Positions 1 through 9,279 of a DNA stretch of 64,000 nt are shown in pieces (position 1 is the stretch's first letter; every line of letters starts with the position of its first letter). Source of the DNA: Cyclobacteriaceae bacterium (GTDB taxonomy: Bacteria > Bacteroidota > Bacteroidia > Cytophagales > Cyclobacteriaceae); assembly GCA_019638395.1 (NCBI GenBank), contig JAHBTX010000003.1, forward strand, positions 806,001 to 870,000, read 5' to 3'. Position numbers and translations under genes: made by a program. The notes under the pieces were generated by a model. The model worked only from the letters and a program-made list of their open reading frames with translations, had not been told where the DNA came from and ran no database searches.

Positions 1-1622
1 CTTTTACAGGAACAGTCCAATACAATCAGGTTTATTTTATTGATCTTGATTTGGATGAAAATGTGTATGTATATGGACAAACCCAAGGACCATTTCCTAT
101 AACAGCAGGAGTTTTTTCAAACCCCAATAGCGGTCAGTTCTTACAAAAATTTGATAAAGATCTTACCACACTTTTATTCTCTACGGTATTTGGTGCAGGC
201 CGCGGCATACCGGATATTTCACCAACGGCATTTCTGGTTAACGATTGTAACAACATTTACATGAGTGGATGGGGTGGGGCCATTAATACTTCGCGTGGAT
301 TCTGGAACAGTGGCACTGCCGGAATGCCCATTACTTCCGATGCGTTTCAAAAAACAACTGCCGGTTCTGATTTTTATTTTATTGTACTTACCGATGATGC
401 GAGCGAAATGTTGTACGGAACATTTCTGGGTGGCAATCAATCGCCCGTACATGTAGATGGAGGCACCAGCCGGTTTGATAAAGGTGGAATTGTATATCAC
501 TCGGTGTGTGGCGGATGTGGTGGTGGGTTTGATGACTTCCCTACAACAGCCAATGCCTGGAGCCGGTTAAACCGAAGTCAGAATTGTAATAACGCTGCTT
601 TTAAATTTGATCTATCCTCATTAAAGGCCCGTATTCAAACCAATAGCATTACCTTTGATATGCCGGGTTTAAACCGGGTGTGTATTCCCGATCCAATTGT
701 GTTTCAAAACCTGAGTACGGGTGGCCGTATTTACGAATGGAACTTTGGTGATGGCGGCCAGTTGGTAAAACAAGATACCACTTTTATCATGCATCGGTAT
801 AAACAACCAGGAACGTATCGCATAAAACTGTTAGCCATTGATGCCGGAACGTGTGTTGGCATGGATTCAACTTTTGCACAAGTTGTAGTAACGGAGGCGG
901 CAGGCTCGGCCGGGCCCGATGTAGATATGTGTTTCAATGCCGGTACGCAACTTACAGCCACAGGTGGCTTTACGTATTCATGGATTAATTATAACAGAAC
1001 CTTTACATCAAATGAACAAGCACCGCATGTAAACCCTGCCGATGATGAAGTTTACATCGTGACGATAGCCGATTTTAATGGCTGCGTGAAAAAAGATACC
1101 GTTCATGTTCGGGTTATTCCAGGTGTAGAGTTGGACTTTAGTTTCTCTAAAACTTACGATTGCTTTAATCGACCTACTATCCAGGTTCAGAATCTGCTGC
1201 CTTCTGGTGAGCAGGTATTTTTTGATTTTGGTGATGGCAACACTTCTGATCTGGATCAAACAGTACATCAATACCAGCAGGATGGCACTTATTCCGTTAA
1301 ACTGGTCGGCCTTAAGGAATCATGTATTTATGAAAAAGCTGTAAGCATACCGGTTTATGAGTTGAAGGTTCCGAATGTAATAACACCCGATGAATATCAG
1401 GAGAACAATAAGTTTGTTATTCAATATGGGACTAATAAACTTTCAGCCTCAGCACTAACTGCACGCGTAGTTATAGTAAACCGATGGGGTAAGAAAGTAT
1501 TTGAAAGTGAGAACTATCAAGACGATTGGGATGCGGCTAATGTAGAAGCAGGGATGTACTTTTATGAAATTCAGATTCCGGGTGAAGCCGTTTGTAAAGG
1601 TTGGTTGCATGTAATAAAATAG
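1..1622 (+). CDS. Secreted SBBP/PKD-repeat protein with gliding-motility C-terminal domain (5' truncated)
   Basis: The reading frame is open from base 3 of the window, so the N-terminus lies upstream and only about 540 residues are visible. The first ~190 residues have the look of SBBP-type beta-propeller repeats (Gly/Asp-rich, 'YMSGWGG', 'YGTFLGG'). Two PKD domains follow, marked by WNFGDG (near base 739) and FFDFGDG (near base 1219), each ending in a G-TY-V/I-L strand. The last ~80 residues ('NVITPD', 'NRWGKKVFES', 'AGMYFYEI') match the gliding-motility-associated CHU_C sorting domain, so export by T9SS and cell-surface attachment are expected. The small gene at 1625 starts 2 bases after the stop. 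The substrate or binding partner is unknown; an adhesin or motility-related role is inference. Confidence 0.8.
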   Translation, partial: FTGTVQYNQVYFIDLDLDENVYVYGQTQGPFPITAGVFSNPNSGQFLQKFDKDLTTLLFSTVFGAGRGIPDISPTAFLVNDCNNIYMSGWGGAINTSRGFWNSGTAGMPITSDAFQKTTAGSDFYFIVLTDDASEMLYGTFLGGNQSPVHVDGGTSRFDKGGIVYHSVCGGCGGGFDDFPTTANAWSRLNRSQNCNNAAFKFDLSSLKARIQTNSITFDMPGLNRVCIPDPIVFQNLSTGGRIYEWNFGDGGQLVKQDTTFIMHRYKQPGTYRIKLLAIDAGTCVGMDSTFAQVVVTEAAGSAGPDVDMCFNAGTQLTATGGFTYSWINYNRTFTSNEQAPHVNPADDEVYIVTIADFNGCVKKDTVHVRVIPGVELDFSFSKTYDCFNRPTIQVQNLLPSGEQVFFDFGDGNTSDLDQTVHQYQQDGTYSVKLVGLKESCIYEKAVSIPVYELKVPNVITPDEYQENNKFVIQYGTNKLSASALTARVVIVNRWGKKVFESENYQDDWDAANVEAGMYFYEIQIPGEAVCKGWLHVIK

Positions 1623-1624
1623 TT

Positions 1625-1927
1625 ATGATTTATATAACACAACTCATTTACATTATTCCGGGTCAGGAAGATGTGTTTGAACAATTTGAGGCAGTAGCCA
1701 TTCCGATCATTTCAAAGTACAACGGCAAACTATTGTTCCGGGTGCGCCCGGATGCTGCTGCATTCATTGGCCCCCATACCGAAAGGCCTTACGAAATTCA
1801 TCTGGTTGAATTTTTAACTGATCAGGACTTTGAGGACTTTAAACACGATGCGGAACGAAAGAAATTTCTGCATTTGAAAGAACAATCAATTCGGGCATCG
1901 GTAATGATTGTGGGAACAAGGCTTTAA
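1625..1927 (+). CDS. Small dimeric alpha/beta-barrel (DUF1330-like) protein
   Basis: A 100-residue protein. I chose the ATG at 1625 over a TTG at 1601 because the latter would run into the preceding gene and adds a sequence (MVACNKIV) unlike the fold. The beta-strand start 'MIYITQLIYI', a helix 'EDVFEQFEAVAIPII', 'YEIHLVEF' and 'RASVMIVGTRL' resemble the ferredoxin-like alpha/beta barrel of DUF1330/ABM-type proteins. No catalytic residues can be assigned. It lies 2 bp after the upstream gene and may be co-transcribed with it, though the two have no obvious functional link. Confidence 0.7.
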   Translation: MIYITQLIYIIPGQEDVFEQFEAVAIPIISKYNGKLLFRVRPDAAAFIGPHTERPYEIHLVEFLTDQDFEDFKHDAERKKFLHLKEQSIRASVMIVGTRL

Positions 1928-2302
1928 GGTTAATCAAATTCAAAGCAAGCTGTACTGAGTTAGCAAGTTTTTGATCGCACATCCTTTTACTATAGACACG
2001 GTACATGGTGCTTTCTCCTTTGTTACAGCCTTCAGATTTAGAACTTATTTCAATAGCGTGTTTATGAAGCTCATCCTCAGGTTAGAAATAAATCACCCTT
2101 GCAGAGGTGGGCCTTTCTATATTCAATGCGACATCGTTTTATCATACGGTCGTGGCATGATTCAAATGTTAAAGAAATATTAAGATAAAATCAATATAAA
2201 ACTAACATATTTAAGCGGTTAATTTTTTCATCACATTACGGCCAACAATAATTTCCCGATAATAAATTCATAACATGACCTGGCTACTATTGTAATTTAT
2301 AA
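1928..2302. other. Intergenic region, no gene supported
   Basis: This 375-base AT-rich gap lies before the giant T9SS protein. A 70-codon open frame (1971-2183, +) has a non-protein-like composition and no recognisable domain, so I do not call it. The region presumably carries the promoter for the gene at 2303, but I see no clear terminator, repeat or structured RNA. Confidence 0.5.
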
Positions 2303-5300
2303 ATGAAACCATTTGCTATGCGTAGATTTTACATTGGGTTATTACTTCTCTCTACTCTATTTTCAAGACTTACCTCAGAAGCACAAACACTTATTCACTA
2401 CTGGAATTTTAATAATTCAGCCTCTGTAAATGAGTTACTTACACCAACTTCATCATTAGTAGGTTCACCGGCCTTAACACACATTGCCGGTGGTATTAGT
2501 GCCATACAGATTACCAGTAATACGGGGCAAGGCTTTGATGTAACAAATCCTAACGCACGAAATTCAGATGCAGCGCTTACACATCTGCGCTTCAACGATC
2601 CTATAGGTGGCGGTTTACTTTTTTCGCTTCCTACTACCGGCTATCAGAATGTAGTAATAAAGTATGCCACACGAAGGTCAGGTTCAGGAGCGGGAACTCA
2701 AATAATAGAATACTCCACTGATGGAAGTAGCTTCGTTTCGTTCGGCACTGTTTCCCCTGTTGATGGCAATCCGGAATTAGCCACTTTGGATTTTTCATCC
2801 ATTCCGGCAGTTGATAACAATGCAAATTTTAAAATAAGAATCACGTTTGCGCAGGGCAGTGGAGGAACTGTGGGTAATAACCGGTTTGATAATTTTACAA
2901 CCGAAGGATCACCGCTGCCATCTTTATCTTTAATACATTATTGGAATTTTAATAATTCAACAAATGAAACAACGCTTTTGACAGCCTCTTTCACAGCAGG
3001 TGGTGCAACGCTAACAGCCGTGAATGGTGCCACCAGTGTAATTCAGGCTACCTCCAATACTGGTCAGGGTTTTGAGATTGCAAATGAAAATGCGAGAAAT
3101 GGGGATGCATCAGGTTCGCATTTACGTTACAACAACTCAGTTGACGGAACTTTGATATTTGCCCTGCCCACTACAGGGTATGAAAATGTACTTGTTAAAT
3201 ATACCACAAGGCGTTCCAGTGCGGCCAATGGTGCAGGTGTTCAGGTGATTGATTACTCAACTGATGGAAGCACCTACATCAACTTTACATCTATCAATAC
3301 TGATTTTAATGGGCCAGTACTTCAAACCTTAGATTTCTCTGCTATAGCAGCGGCTGACAATAATCCCAACTTCAAAATAAAAATTACTTTCCAGCAAGGT
3401 GCCGGTGGAGTTACCGGAAATAATCGTTTCGATAATTTCACCATGGATGGATATTCATTATCCGGTGGTGATGTTAGTCCGCCAACTGTTGTGCTTAGTC
3501 CGGCTAATAACGCTATTGATGTTGCTGTTAACGTAACCCCAACCCTAACGTTTAATGAAGATATCCGGTTGATCGATAACACCATACTTGATAACAATAA
3601 TGTAGATAATGTGGTAGAACTGCGAATAGGTAGCGCAACGGGAGCGAGTGTTCCATTTGATGCTACCATTGCAGGCAAGGTGATTACGATGGTACCAACC
3701 TCACCTTTATTAACAGGGCAGGCTTACTACCTCGCGGTTAAAGCAAATGTTATTGAAGATTATAGCAACAATGCATTAACAACTATTACGTCTTCTACAT
3801 TTACCACTCAAGTGCCACAAACTACCTTTGCCGCAGGTGATATTGTATTTGTAGCGTATCGAACCAATGCTTCTACACCAGATGAAGTAGCCTTTTTAAC
3901 GTTTGTAAATATCCTGCCGGGAACAAAAATTAATTTTACAGATGCCAAGTTTACGGATAACCCACAACCACAATGTGCGGGAGGCTTTGTGTGGACTGCA
4001 CCCGCTACAGGCATTGCTGCTGGTTCGGTTGTAACTATTAGTGTAGATTCTCCCTTTAATACCAGCGCAGGTAGTGTTGCCGGAGCTTCATTCGGTTTAA
4101 GTTCTGGTGGCGAACAGGTAATTATGTACACCGGTACGGCAGCTAATCCTTCGTACATCACAGCTTTAAGCACTAACGCATGGCTAACTACTACAACCAC
4201 TACTTGCAGTGGTAGTTTTTCAAAACTTCCGGCAACCTTGGTGGATGGACAAACTTCCATCAACCTGAGTGCCGCACCTGGTAATGTTTCAGGCAACACG
4301 GTGAACGCATATTATGCCGGAACTCAAACAGGCACAGCTTCAGAACTAAGGGCTGCTATTTTAAATCCTGCCAATTGGATAGGTGTTGGATCAGGTACTC
4401 CGGCTCAGCAATGGCCTACATGGGCATTTCCGGGACCACCGTACGTGTTAAGTGCATCGGTACTCAATCAAACATCTTTACAAATTGTATTTAGTGCTGC
4501 TGTGGATAATGCTACCGCCACCAATCTGGCAAATTATTCTGGTATTGCCGGGTTGCAGTCGGCTGTAATAGGTGTAGATGGTAAAACCGTCATCCTTACG
4601 TATGCAACTCCTTTTGTGATTGGTTCATCCAATACGGTAAGCGTAAATTATATCAAGGATTTGGAAGGCAGAACAATGTTTACTGCCTACAACTTTAGCT
4701 TCACCTACTCCACGTTTATCAGCTTCGACAAAAAATTTGTTTCAGTGTTGGAAGATGCCGGATCATTGGCTGTAAAAATTAAGATTCAAAATCCCGCAAC
4801 TTCCAGCGTTGAGTTGGTGGTGAAAGGAGCACCTTTTAGTACGGCTACACCAAATGATTTTACCTTAACTTCACAAACTTTAAGTTTTGATGGTACAAGT
4901 TCCCTGGAACATACAATTACGATTCCAATCCTGAACGATAATGCGCCTGAGCAAGATGAATATTTTGTTTTGAGTCTCGAAAATCCTTCGGGTGCCGTAA
5001 TTACGGGTGGTAATTACATGACCATCTTTATAAAAGATAATGATAGGATTGCACCAATTCCCAATAAAGAAATTGAATTATCGTATGTAACCAGTTTTGA
5101 TCCGGGTTCCAGCACAGCTGAAATTGTGGTGCATGACCCTGCATCGCAGCGACTTTTTGTAATTAGCTCTGCTCAAGACCGTTTGGATATTGCAGACTTT
5201 TCAGACCCAACAGCTATTATGTTACTAAAATCTATTGACATGTCTCCTTACGGAGGAATTACAAGCGTTGCCACTAAGAATGGAATTGTGGCAGTTGCCA

Positions 5301-7264
5301 GTCCCAATGTAAATGAACAGCAAAATGGTTCTGTGGTTTTCTTCAATAGCAATGGTGATTTTCAAAAACAAGTTACCGTTGGCGTATTACCCGACATGAT
5401 TGTGTTTTCGCCTGATGGAACTAAAGTAATGACGGCTAACGAAGGTCAGCCAAACGATGCCTATACTGTTGACCCGGAAGGCTCTGTGAGCATTATTGAT
5501 ATTGCTGGCGGCATTTCTAATCTCGATCAATCAAAAGTGACTACACTGCTCTTTGATGGTTTTAATAGCCAGGAAGCAACCCTGCGTGCTGCAGGTGTTA
5601 GAAAGTTAAAATCAACCAGCACATTGTCTCAGGATTTTGAACCAGAGTTTATTACCATTACCCCTGACTCGCGCACAGCTTGGGTTACCCTACAGGAAAA
5701 TAATGCAATTGCAGAAATTAATATCGAAACAAAATCCATCACCAACGTGTGGGCAATGGGTAAGAAAGACTACAATGCCTTCGGAAATGGATTTGATGCT
5801 TCGGATAATAGTGGCATTGTTACGATTGCAAACTGGCCTGTAAAAGCATTCTATATTCCCGATGCTATTGCTAACTACTCGGTAGGCGGAACACAATACT
5901 TAGTAACCGCCAACGAAGGTGATGAGAAAGAATATGGTGGTTTGAACGAACGCACTACCGTAGGAGCCGTAACATTAGATCCAACCATCTTTCCGCATGC
6001 AGCAGTTTTAAAAGAAAATCATAACCTGGGTCGCTTACGGATGTCAAACTTATCTGGTGATACTGATGGTGATGGTGATTATGATGAGATCAATGTTGTG
6101 GGAGCGCGTTCTTTCACCATTTGGAATGCAGCAACGAAAACAAAAGTATATGATAGCGGTGATGACTTTGAACGATATACAGCTTCGGAGCCATCCGTTG
6201 CGGCAATTTTCAATGCCGATAATGAAAGCAACACGTTTAAAAGTCGCAGCCGTGCAAAAGGCCCTGAACCAGAAGGGTTAACACTTGCATCCATCAATGG
6301 TAAAACCTATGCCTTTATTGCCTTAGAGCGTGTAGGCGGTGTAATGGTATATGATATTACTAACCCAAACGATGTAAAATTTGTGGACTATAAAAACAGT
6401 CGTAGCCTTTCAGCCTTTGAGGGCGATCATGGTCCTGAAGGCATTATTTATATCGCACCTGAAAACAGCCCGAACGGAAAGGCTTATATAGCTGTAGCGA
6501 ATGAAATAAGCGGAACCGTTTCTTTATTTGAAATTACACCTACTCCCAAGCGCGATCAAACAATTACGTTCGGTGCACTTGCCGATAAAGTTGTGGGTGA
6601 TGCTCCCTTTACACTTTCAGCAACGGCAAGTTCACTTTTACCTGTTACCTACATGGCCGATGGAAATGAAGTTACCATTGCGGGTAATCAGGTAACAATA
6701 GTTAAGGCCGGAAGAATTAGTATTAAAGCCAATCAGGCTGGCAATGCTACCTTCAACGAAGCTCCAGAAGTAACTCAGAGTTTTTGTATTAAACCTGCTA
6801 AGCCAATTATAACACTTACTGGTGAAAATACAGAAAGCCCAACGTTACAATCCAGCGCAACGGAAGGAAATCAGTGGTTCCTGAACGGTGTGTTGATTGC
6901 CGGTGCAGTAAATACAACCTATCAGGTGAGCCAGCAAGGTGCTTATACCGTTAGGGCAAGTGTTGAGGAATGTACAGGGTTAATGTCAACCGAGTACCCG
7001 GTTGTGATTACGGGCAATCATATCAATACTAAAGAATCAGTGCATGTTTCTCCTAACCCTGCTGATAATTTTGTTGAGTTGCAGCTTCCAGGTACAGGCT
7101 TAAAAGAAATCCGGATATATCAATCTACTGGCGCTGTACAGGAAAATCGTACCACCAATGCAGCTATAGAGAAAGTAGATATACAGATGTGGAGCAGCGG
7201 TATCTATCTTATTCAACTTAGAGCAAACAACACAAACTATTTTACCAGATTTATTAAGAAATAA
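2303..7264 (+). CDS. Giant T9SS-exported multidomain protein with choice-of-anchor I propeller
   Basis: 1653 residues with a signal peptide at about 1-28 (ending SEAQT). Domains in order: two tandem copies of a ~180-residue module starting 'LIHYWNFNN' (about 30-207 and 210-387), an SbsA-type Ig domain (~392-500), a domain starting 'GDIVFVAYRTN' (~508-712), a second Ig-like domain (~713-805), a Calx-beta domain (~808-913), the choice-of-anchor I beta-propeller region (~920-1412, 'GDHGPEGI'), a 'QTITFGAL' Ig-like domain (~1419-1500), another Ig-like domain and a type A T9SS sorting domain (~1573-1653, 'VSPNPADNF' and final KK). Choice-of-anchor I proteins are sometimes annotated as alkaline-phosphatase-like, but I see no phosphatase motif here. 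An ATG at 2318 is an alternative start. The lipoprotein at 7270 follows after 5 bases. Confidence 0.85.
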   Translation: MKPFAMRRFYIGLLLLSTLFSRLTSEAQTLIHYWNFNNSASVNELLTPTSSLVGSPALTHIAGGISAIQITSNTGQGFDVTNPNARNSDAALTHLRFNDPIGGGLLFSLPTTGYQNVVIKYATRRSGSGAGTQIIEYSTDGSSFVSFGTVSPVDGNPELATLDFSSIPAVDNNANFKIRITFAQGSGGTVGNNRFDNFTTEGSPLPSLSLIHYWNFNNSTNETTLLTASFTAGGATLTAVNGATSVIQATSNTGQGFEIANENARNGDASGSHLRYNNSVDGTLIFALPTTGYENVLVKYTTRRSSAANGAGVQVIDYSTDGSTYINFTSINTDFNGPVLQTLDFSAIAAADNNPNFKIKITFQQGAGGVTGNNRFDNFTMDGYSLSGGDVSPPTVVLSPANNAIDVAVNVTPTLTFNEDIRLIDNTILDNNNVDNVVELRIGSATGASVPFDATIAGKVITMVPTSPLLTGQAYYLAVKANVIEDYSNNALTTITSSTFTTQVPQTTFAAGDIVFVAYRTNASTPDEVAFLTFVNILPGTKINFTDAKFTDNPQPQCAGGFVWTAPATGIAAGSVVTISVDSPFNTSAGSVAGASFGLSSGGEQVIMYTGTAANPSYITALSTNAWLTTTTTTCSGSFSKLPATLVDGQTSINLSAAPGNVSGNTVNAYYAGTQTGTASELRAAILNPANWIGVGSGTPAQQWPTWAFPGPPYVLSASVLNQTSLQIVFSAAVDNATATNLANYSGIAGLQSAVIGVDGKTVILTYATPFVIGSSNTVSVNYIKDLEGRTMFTAYNFSFTYSTFISFDKKFVSVLEDAGSLAVKIKIQNPATSSVELVVKGAPFSTATPNDFTLTSQTLSFDGTSSLEHTITIPILNDNAPEQDEYFVLSLENPSGAVITGGNYMTIFIKDNDRIAPIPNKEIELSYVTSFDPGSSTAEIVVHDPASQRLFVISSAQDRLDIADFSDPTAIMLLKSIDMSPYGGITSVATKNGIVAVASPNVNEQQNGSVVFFNSNGDFQKQVTVGVLPDMIVFSPDGTKVMTANEGQPNDAYTVDPEGSVSIIDIAGGISNLDQSKVTTLLFDGFNSQEATLRAAGVRKLKSTSTLSQDFEPEFITITPDSRTAWVTLQENNAIAEINIETKSITNVWAMGKKDYNAFGNGFDASDNSGIVTIANWPVKAFYIPDAIANYSVGGTQYLVTANEGDEKEYGGLNERTTVGAVTLDPTIFPHAAVLKENHNLGRLRMSNLSGDTDGDGDYDEINVVGARSFTIWNAATKTKVYDSGDDFERYTASEPSVAAIFNADNESNTFKSRSRAKGPEPEGLTLASINGKTYAFIALERVGGVMVYDITNPNDVKFVDYKNSRSLSAFEGDHGPEGIIYIAPENSPNGKAYIAVANEISGTVSLFEITPTPKRDQTITFGALADKVVGDAPFTLSATASSLLPVTYMADGNEVTIAGNQVTIVKAGRISIKANQAGNATFNEAPEVTQSFCIKPAKPIITLTGENTESPTLQSSATEGNQWFLNGVLIAGAVNTTYQVSQQGAYTVRASVEECTGLMSTEYPVVITGNHINTKESVHVSPNPADNFVELQLPGTGLKEIRIYQSTGAVQENRTTNAAIEKVDIQMWSSGIYLIQLRANNTNYFTRFIKK

Positions 7265-7269
7265 TCAAT

Positions 7270-7731
7270 ATGACATTCACGTTTAATAAAACTATTTTGA
7301 AGCGGGTACAACAGGTTAGTGTTTTAATACTGTGCCTGGCATTTCCTTTTCTTTCAGGTTGTAATAACGATCCTGAGCTTAAAGAAACCGACCGTGTAAA
7401 GGCTATTCTTATCGATGGTGCTTGGACTATGCAATCTGTTCTTGTTTCAGGTGTTGATCAAACTGCGGTTTATATTGGCTTGCAGATTAATTTTTCAGCC
7501 ACCGGCTATACAGCACAGCATGGCGGAAGTGTGTGGCCTGCATCCGGTACATGGGAGTTTACAGATGAAACTGCGAAAACTATTATGCGCAATGACGGAC
7601 TTTCGGTGTCCATTGTTCAACTGGAACAAAAGAAATTAGTGCTTGGATTAACCTGGAACAAAACAACGTTTGGATCAGGTAGAGTAAACTCGGTTTCCGG
7701 GGCGCATACGTTTACATTAGTCCGACCTTGA
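7270..7731 (+). CDS. Small lipocalin-like lipoprotein
   Basis: 153 residues. The N-terminus is a lipoprotein signal with the lipobox cysteine at C31 (FLSGC) followed by NND. The rest ('GAWTMQSVLVSG', 'GTWEFTDET', 'LVLGLTW') resembles the small 8-stranded lipocalin-like or DUF5004-type lipoproteins common in Bacteroidota. It starts 5 bases after the giant surface protein, so they likely share a transcript, and it may be an accessory lipoprotein for it. The function is unknown. Confidence 0.75.
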   Translation: MTFTFNKTILKRVQQVSVLILCLAFPFLSGCNNDPELKETDRVKAILIDGAWTMQSVLVSGVDQTAVYIGLQINFSATGYTAQHGGSVWPASGTWEFTDETAKTIMRNDGLSVSIVQLEQKKLVLGLTWNKTTFGSGRVNSVSGAHTFTLVRP

Positions 7732-7794
7732 GCTGTTTTTCTGTCATATTTGTACCGGTGCTATAGTCGGCCGTTCTTTAATATAGAGTCGCAG

Positions 7795-9279
7795 TTAAAA
7801 CTGAAAATAGATAAATGGCTGTATCCCTGCCGATTTGGTTTGAATTACTACTAAAATTGTAATTAGAACTACCGCAGCCTTTCCTGCAAGCGAAAGATTA
7901 GTTATCCAATTTTCTGCGCGTTGCTCTATCTGCGTTGGGGTAAAGTGCAGTGTATAGCCGAGCATCATCAGAAACAATACTCCTTTGTAACCCAATACAA
8001 AGTGAAAAAATACGCCCGGTGAAAAGTGTGCCGTAATCTGCTTGAGTACCTGCCACGCTGTGTCCATGTCCTGTGCTCTGAAAAATATCCAGCAGAAGCA
8101 AACAAAGTGAAACGTGAAAATGATACCTAAAATGTTGCTACTATTTTGGAAGAATTGATTTTGAACTGGTGACCACTTAAACGATAAAATAAGCTTGTGC
8201 ACACCAAGTGCCAACCCATGTAATGCACCCCATAGTATAAACCGGAAAGCAGCCCCATGCCACAGCCCACCTAACAACATAGTAAGAAACAAGTTGATGT
8301 ACGTTCGGACTTTCCCTTTTCGGTTTCCACCCAATGAAATGTATAAATAGTCGCGCAGCCAACTGGAAAGCGACATGTGCCACCGCCTCCAGAATTCGGT
8401 AATGTTTTTGGATTGATAAGGCGAATCAAAATTAAGGTTGAAATGAAATCCCAGCAACAAAGCAATACCTATTGCCATATCAGAATAGCCAGAGAAGTCG
8501 CAATAAATTTGCAGGGCATAGCCATATACTCCAAATAGATTTTCGAGGCCTGTATAAAGTGTGGGCGCATCAAAAATGCGATCCACAAAATTCATACTGA
8601 TGTAATTCGAGATTACAGCCTTCTTAAACAAGCCAGTACAAATAAGAAAAATACCGCGCCCCAACATCGCCTTGGTTACAAATGTGGGCTTGGTTAGTTG
8701 CGGTAAGAAGTCGGCAGCACGAACAATGGGCCCGGCTACCAACTGCGGAAAAAAGGAAATGTAAAATGCATAATCTAATAGGTGTGGAACTGGTTCAATC
8801 TTTTTTCGATATACATCAATTGTATAGCTAAGCGATTGAAACGTGAAAAACGAAATACCTACGGGCAGAAAAATATCGAACGGTTGAAATTCTATTCCGG
8901 CCAGTCCGCTGAAGATTTCGTGTAAGAAGTTAGTGTACTTGAAATATCCCAGCAAACCAAGGTTCGCAATTAAGCTAATTGCCAGAATGGTACTGCGTTT
9001 CCATGGAATGATTGTCTGTGCCAACAACCGGGCAAGATTATAATCAACAACGGTAGTACTAATCAGCAACAAAAAGTAAATGCCGCTTGATTTATAGTAA
9101 AAGTAAAGTGAGAAACAGGTTACAAATAGTAACTTAGGCCGATGCGTTTTGTGCAGTAGAACATAAATAGCGAGGAAGGCTGTAAAAAGAAAAAGAAACA
9201 GCCCGCTGTTAAATAGGAGGGGCTCTTGCCGGTTGTACCCAAGTTGCTCAACTAATTTATGGGTATCGATACCGAACAT
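7795..9279 (-). CDS. MBOAT-family membrane-bound O-acyltransferase (AlgI-like)
   Basis: 494 residues, polytopic membrane protein with about 10-12 hydrophobic segments. It carries the MBOAT hallmarks: 'LPVGISFFTFQSLSYTIDVYR', 'PQLVAGPI' (residues roughly 140-200), 'EFWRRWHMSLSSWLRDYLY' and the catalytic-His motif 'GGLWHGAAFRFILWG'. Such enzymes (AlgI, DltB, PatA) move an acyl group across the membrane to a periplasmic acceptor. The start overlaps the end of the SGNH gene by 23 bases, which implies translational coupling. With two SGNH-fold proteins beside it, it is likely the membrane component of a surface polysaccharide or peptidoglycan O-acetylation system. The acceptor is not visible. Confidence 0.92.
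   Translation of the reverse strand: MFGIDTHKLVEQLGYNRQEPLLFNSGLFLFLFTAFLAIYVLLHKTHRPKLLFVTCFSLYFYYKSSGIYFLLLISTTVVDYNLARLLAQTIIPWKRSTILAISLIANLGLLGYFKYTNFLHEIFSGLAGIEFQPFDIFLPVGISFFTFQSLSYTIDVYRKKIEPVPHLLDYAFYISFFPQLVAGPIVRAADFLPQLTKPTFVTKAMLGRGIFLICTGLFKKAVISNYISMNFVDRIFDAPTLYTGLENLFGVYGYALQIYCDFSGYSDMAIGIALLLGFHFNLNFDSPYQSKNITEFWRRWHMSLSSWLRDYLYISLGGNRKGKVRTYINLFLTMLLGGLWHGAAFRFILWGALHGLALGVHKLILSFKWSPVQNQFFQNSSNILGIIFTFHFVCFCWIFFRAQDMDTAWQVLKQITAHFSPGVFFHFVLGYKGVLFLMMLGYTLHFTPTQIEQRAENWITNLSLAGKAAVVLITILVVIQTKSAGIQPFIYFQF

Noticed and set aside
1971-2183. 70-codon plus-strand frame in the first large gap
   Set aside because: Composition and lack of any motif look non-coding.
3808-4299. 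163-codon minus-strand frame inside the giant T9SS protein
   Set aside because: Antisense to a domain-rich coding region; low-complexity Val/Pro/Ala composition with no start context.
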